Origin: Pseudofrankia asymbiotica
Lineage (GTDB): Bacteria > Actinomycetota > Actinomycetes > Frankiales > Frankiaceae
Reading direction: 5' to 3'
Assembly: GCF_001983105.1 (NCBI RefSeq)
Contig: NZ_MOMC01000094.1
Location: 1 to 5,943, forward strand
Length of the DNA: 5,943 nt
The position numbers and the translations under genes are program-made. Positions 4,948 to 5,943 of the stretch are shown in pieces. Position 1 is the stretch's first letter. Every line of letters starts with the position of its first letter. The notes under the pieces are model-generated. The model did no database searches, had not been told where the DNA came from, and saw only the letters and a program-made list of their open reading frames with translations.

Positions 4948-5943
4948 CTACGGCTGGCGCTCCTGGCCGGCGTCTCCACGCCGGCGCGGACGCAGGCGCA
5001 GGGTGGTCTCGCTGAAGACAGGGACAGGCCCGACAGGCCCCGACAGGCGCACGGTTGTCTCGCCGACGGACATGGCCACGGACGCCGGGCGGGCCGCTGG
5101 CACCCCTGGTATCGCTGGCACCCCCGGCATCGCGGTCCCCGCCAGCACCGCGGTCCCCGCCGCCCGGGCGGGAGCGGACCGGCCGGACGCCCACTTCGGC
5201 CGCCGGCGCTGGACGGGACGCTCGAGCAGGTAGTACGACGCCGCGGCGAGGCCGATCGCCAGTACGCCGGCGGCCACCGTCGCCGGGCCGCGGCCGAGCC
5301 GCGCGACCAGCTTGTCGCCCGCGAACCCGGTGACGGGGAAGTGCCACAGGTAGAAGCCGTAGGAGATCCGGCCGAGCCAGGCGAGCGGGCGGCACCCGAT
5401 CGACCGGAAGAGCCACGCGGGCCTGCCCTGGTCCAGCGCGAGGATGAGTGCCGCGGCGAGCAGCGCGACACCGGTGAAGCCACCCCGGTCCATGATCGTC
5501 GTGCGTGCGCCGTTATCGGGCACGGTCAGCACAGCCACGGCGAGCGCGGCGAGCGCGAGCGGCCCGGCGACCGGCAGCGCCGCCAGAATGCGCGCGAGCA
5601 CCCGCCCGCCTGTCTCTGTCCCGGTGCCGGTGGCGCCGCCCGCCTGTGGTTCGCTGCGCCGTGCCGCCAGCCGCGACGCGCGCAGCCAGGCCGCGAGCGC
5701 GCAGCCGATCAGCAGGCTGTCGGACCTGGTGTCCAGCGCGAAGTAGGTCCGGTTGCCGGAGGCGCCGAGGTCGGCGAGCATGGCCCGCCAGACGCAGACC
5801 ACGATGGCACCGCCGAACAGGATCCCGGGCAGCCGGCGGGCGAGCGCCTCGCGGCGGCAGATCGCGACTAGCGCGACCGGCCAGAGCAGATAGAACTGCT
5901 CCTCCAGCGACAGCGACCACACGTGCCCGAACCAGGCACCGCC
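4948..5943 (-). CDS. Acyltransferase 3 family membrane protein (OafA/YrhL type), 5' end outside window
   Basis: 331 residues are visible; the frame is open to the right edge, so the N-terminus is missing (probably 100 or more residues, by family length). The fragment begins GGAWFGHVWSLSLEEQFYLL, the characteristic family segment with the conserved Glu pair. It continues with DTRSDSLLIGCALA at 71-84, several hydrophobic helices (about 120-141, 156-170, 220-240), and the closing GRISYGFYLWHFPV at 191-204, followed by YYLLERPV. These proteins are multi-helix membrane acyltransferases that O-acylate sugars, glycopeptidolipids, antibiotics or peptidoglycan. A substrate is not identifiable here. 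A low-complexity Gly-Thr stretch at 102-113 sits in a loop. The last 80 or so residues after RRRPKW form an unusual Pro/Val/Ala/Gly-rich tail with tandem repeats, then an Arg-rich end. The tail may be cytoplasmic and is not part of the core family. Confidence 0.9.
   Translation of the reverse strand, partial: GGAWFGHVWSLSLEEQFYLLWPVALVAICRREALARRLPGILFGGAIVVCVWRAMLADLGASGNRTYFALDTRSDSLLIGCALAAWLRASRLAARRSEPQAGGATGTGTETGGRVLARILAALPVAGPLALAALAVAVLTVPDNGARTTIMDRGGFTGVALLAAALILALDQGRPAWLFRSIGCRPLAWLGRISYGFYLWHFPVTGFAGDKLVARLGRGPATVAAGVLAIGLAAASYYLLERPVQRRRPKWASGRSAPARAAGTAVLAGTAMPGVPAIPGVPAARPASVAMSVGETTVRLSGPVGPVPVFSETTLRLRPRRRGDAGQERQP
5096..5167 (-). repeat. 18-bp tandem repeats in the acyltransferase C-terminal tail
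   Basis: Two 18-bp units at 5096-5113 and 5114-5131 (plus strand GCTGGCACCCCTGGTATC and its close copy) differ at two positions. They are followed by two related units at 5132-5149 and 5150-5167 sharing GCGGTCCCCGCC. In frame on the minus strand they encode hexapeptide-like repeats (GTAVLAGTAMPGVPAIPGVP). A further decamer-like repeat, GACAGGCCC, occurs three times at about 5021-5050. Confidence 0.8.

Noticed and set aside
3636..5015. 459-codon open frame on the plus strand across the AEC permease
   Set aside because: It is antisense to a clear ten-helix transporter and its composition (Arg, Gly, Asp, His) is that of a shadow frame.
4642..5871. 409-codon open frame on the plus strand across the acyltransferase
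   Set aside because: It is antisense to a clear acyltransferase-3 gene, and the Cys-Ala run in it comes only from the CCTGCG array.

Overview
The window is very G+C-rich with strong G/C bias at third codon positions. Together with the gene families present (a FadE25-like acyl-CoA dehydrogenase, a FadB2-like dehydrogenase, an HxlR/DUF24 regulator and a lipoprotein-type SurE), this points to the chromosome of a high-GC actinomycete. A Frankia-like or related soil actinomycete is my guess, but the sequence alone does not fix the genus.

Layout, left to right. (1) 1-107, minus: the first 35 codons of an acyl-CoA dehydrogenase that runs off the left edge. (2) 236-1120, minus: a complete 3-hydroxybutyryl-CoA dehydrogenase close to mycobacterial FadB2. 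(3) 1316-1768, minus: a small HxlR-type regulator with the conserved N-terminal cysteine. (4) 2022-2708, plus: an alpha/beta hydrolase of the dienelactone-hydrolase type, divergent from the regulator and lacking its C-terminal third. (5) 2692-3564, minus: a SurE-family nucleotidase carrying a lipoprotein signal peptide, meeting the hydrolase tail to tail with a 17-nt overlap. (6) 3846-4754, minus: an AEC (auxin efflux carrier) family permease. (7) 4948-5943, minus: the C-terminal part of an OafA/YrhL-type membrane acyltransferase that runs off the right edge. No gap between genes exceeds 300 bases. I saw no tRNA, rRNA, CRISPR array or insertion sequence.

Functionally, the left third looks like a beta-oxidation pair (dehydrogenase steps one and three) beside a redox- or ligand-responsive regulator. 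By the usual logic of HxlR loci, the regulator probably controls the divergent hydrolase and perhaps itself. The right two thirds hold three envelope-associated genes on one strand (lipoprotein SurE, AEC permease, membrane acyltransferase). Gaps of about 190-280 nt between them argue against a tight operon.

I do not see a clear new multi-gene system. The most distinctive features are: hexanucleotide tandem repeats at several gene ends and in one intergenic region; a hydrolase frame that loses family similarity shortly before a strong hairpin; a nested hairpin just upstream of the AEC permease; and a shared GGATCCAG element next to the ribosome binding sites of two unrelated genes.
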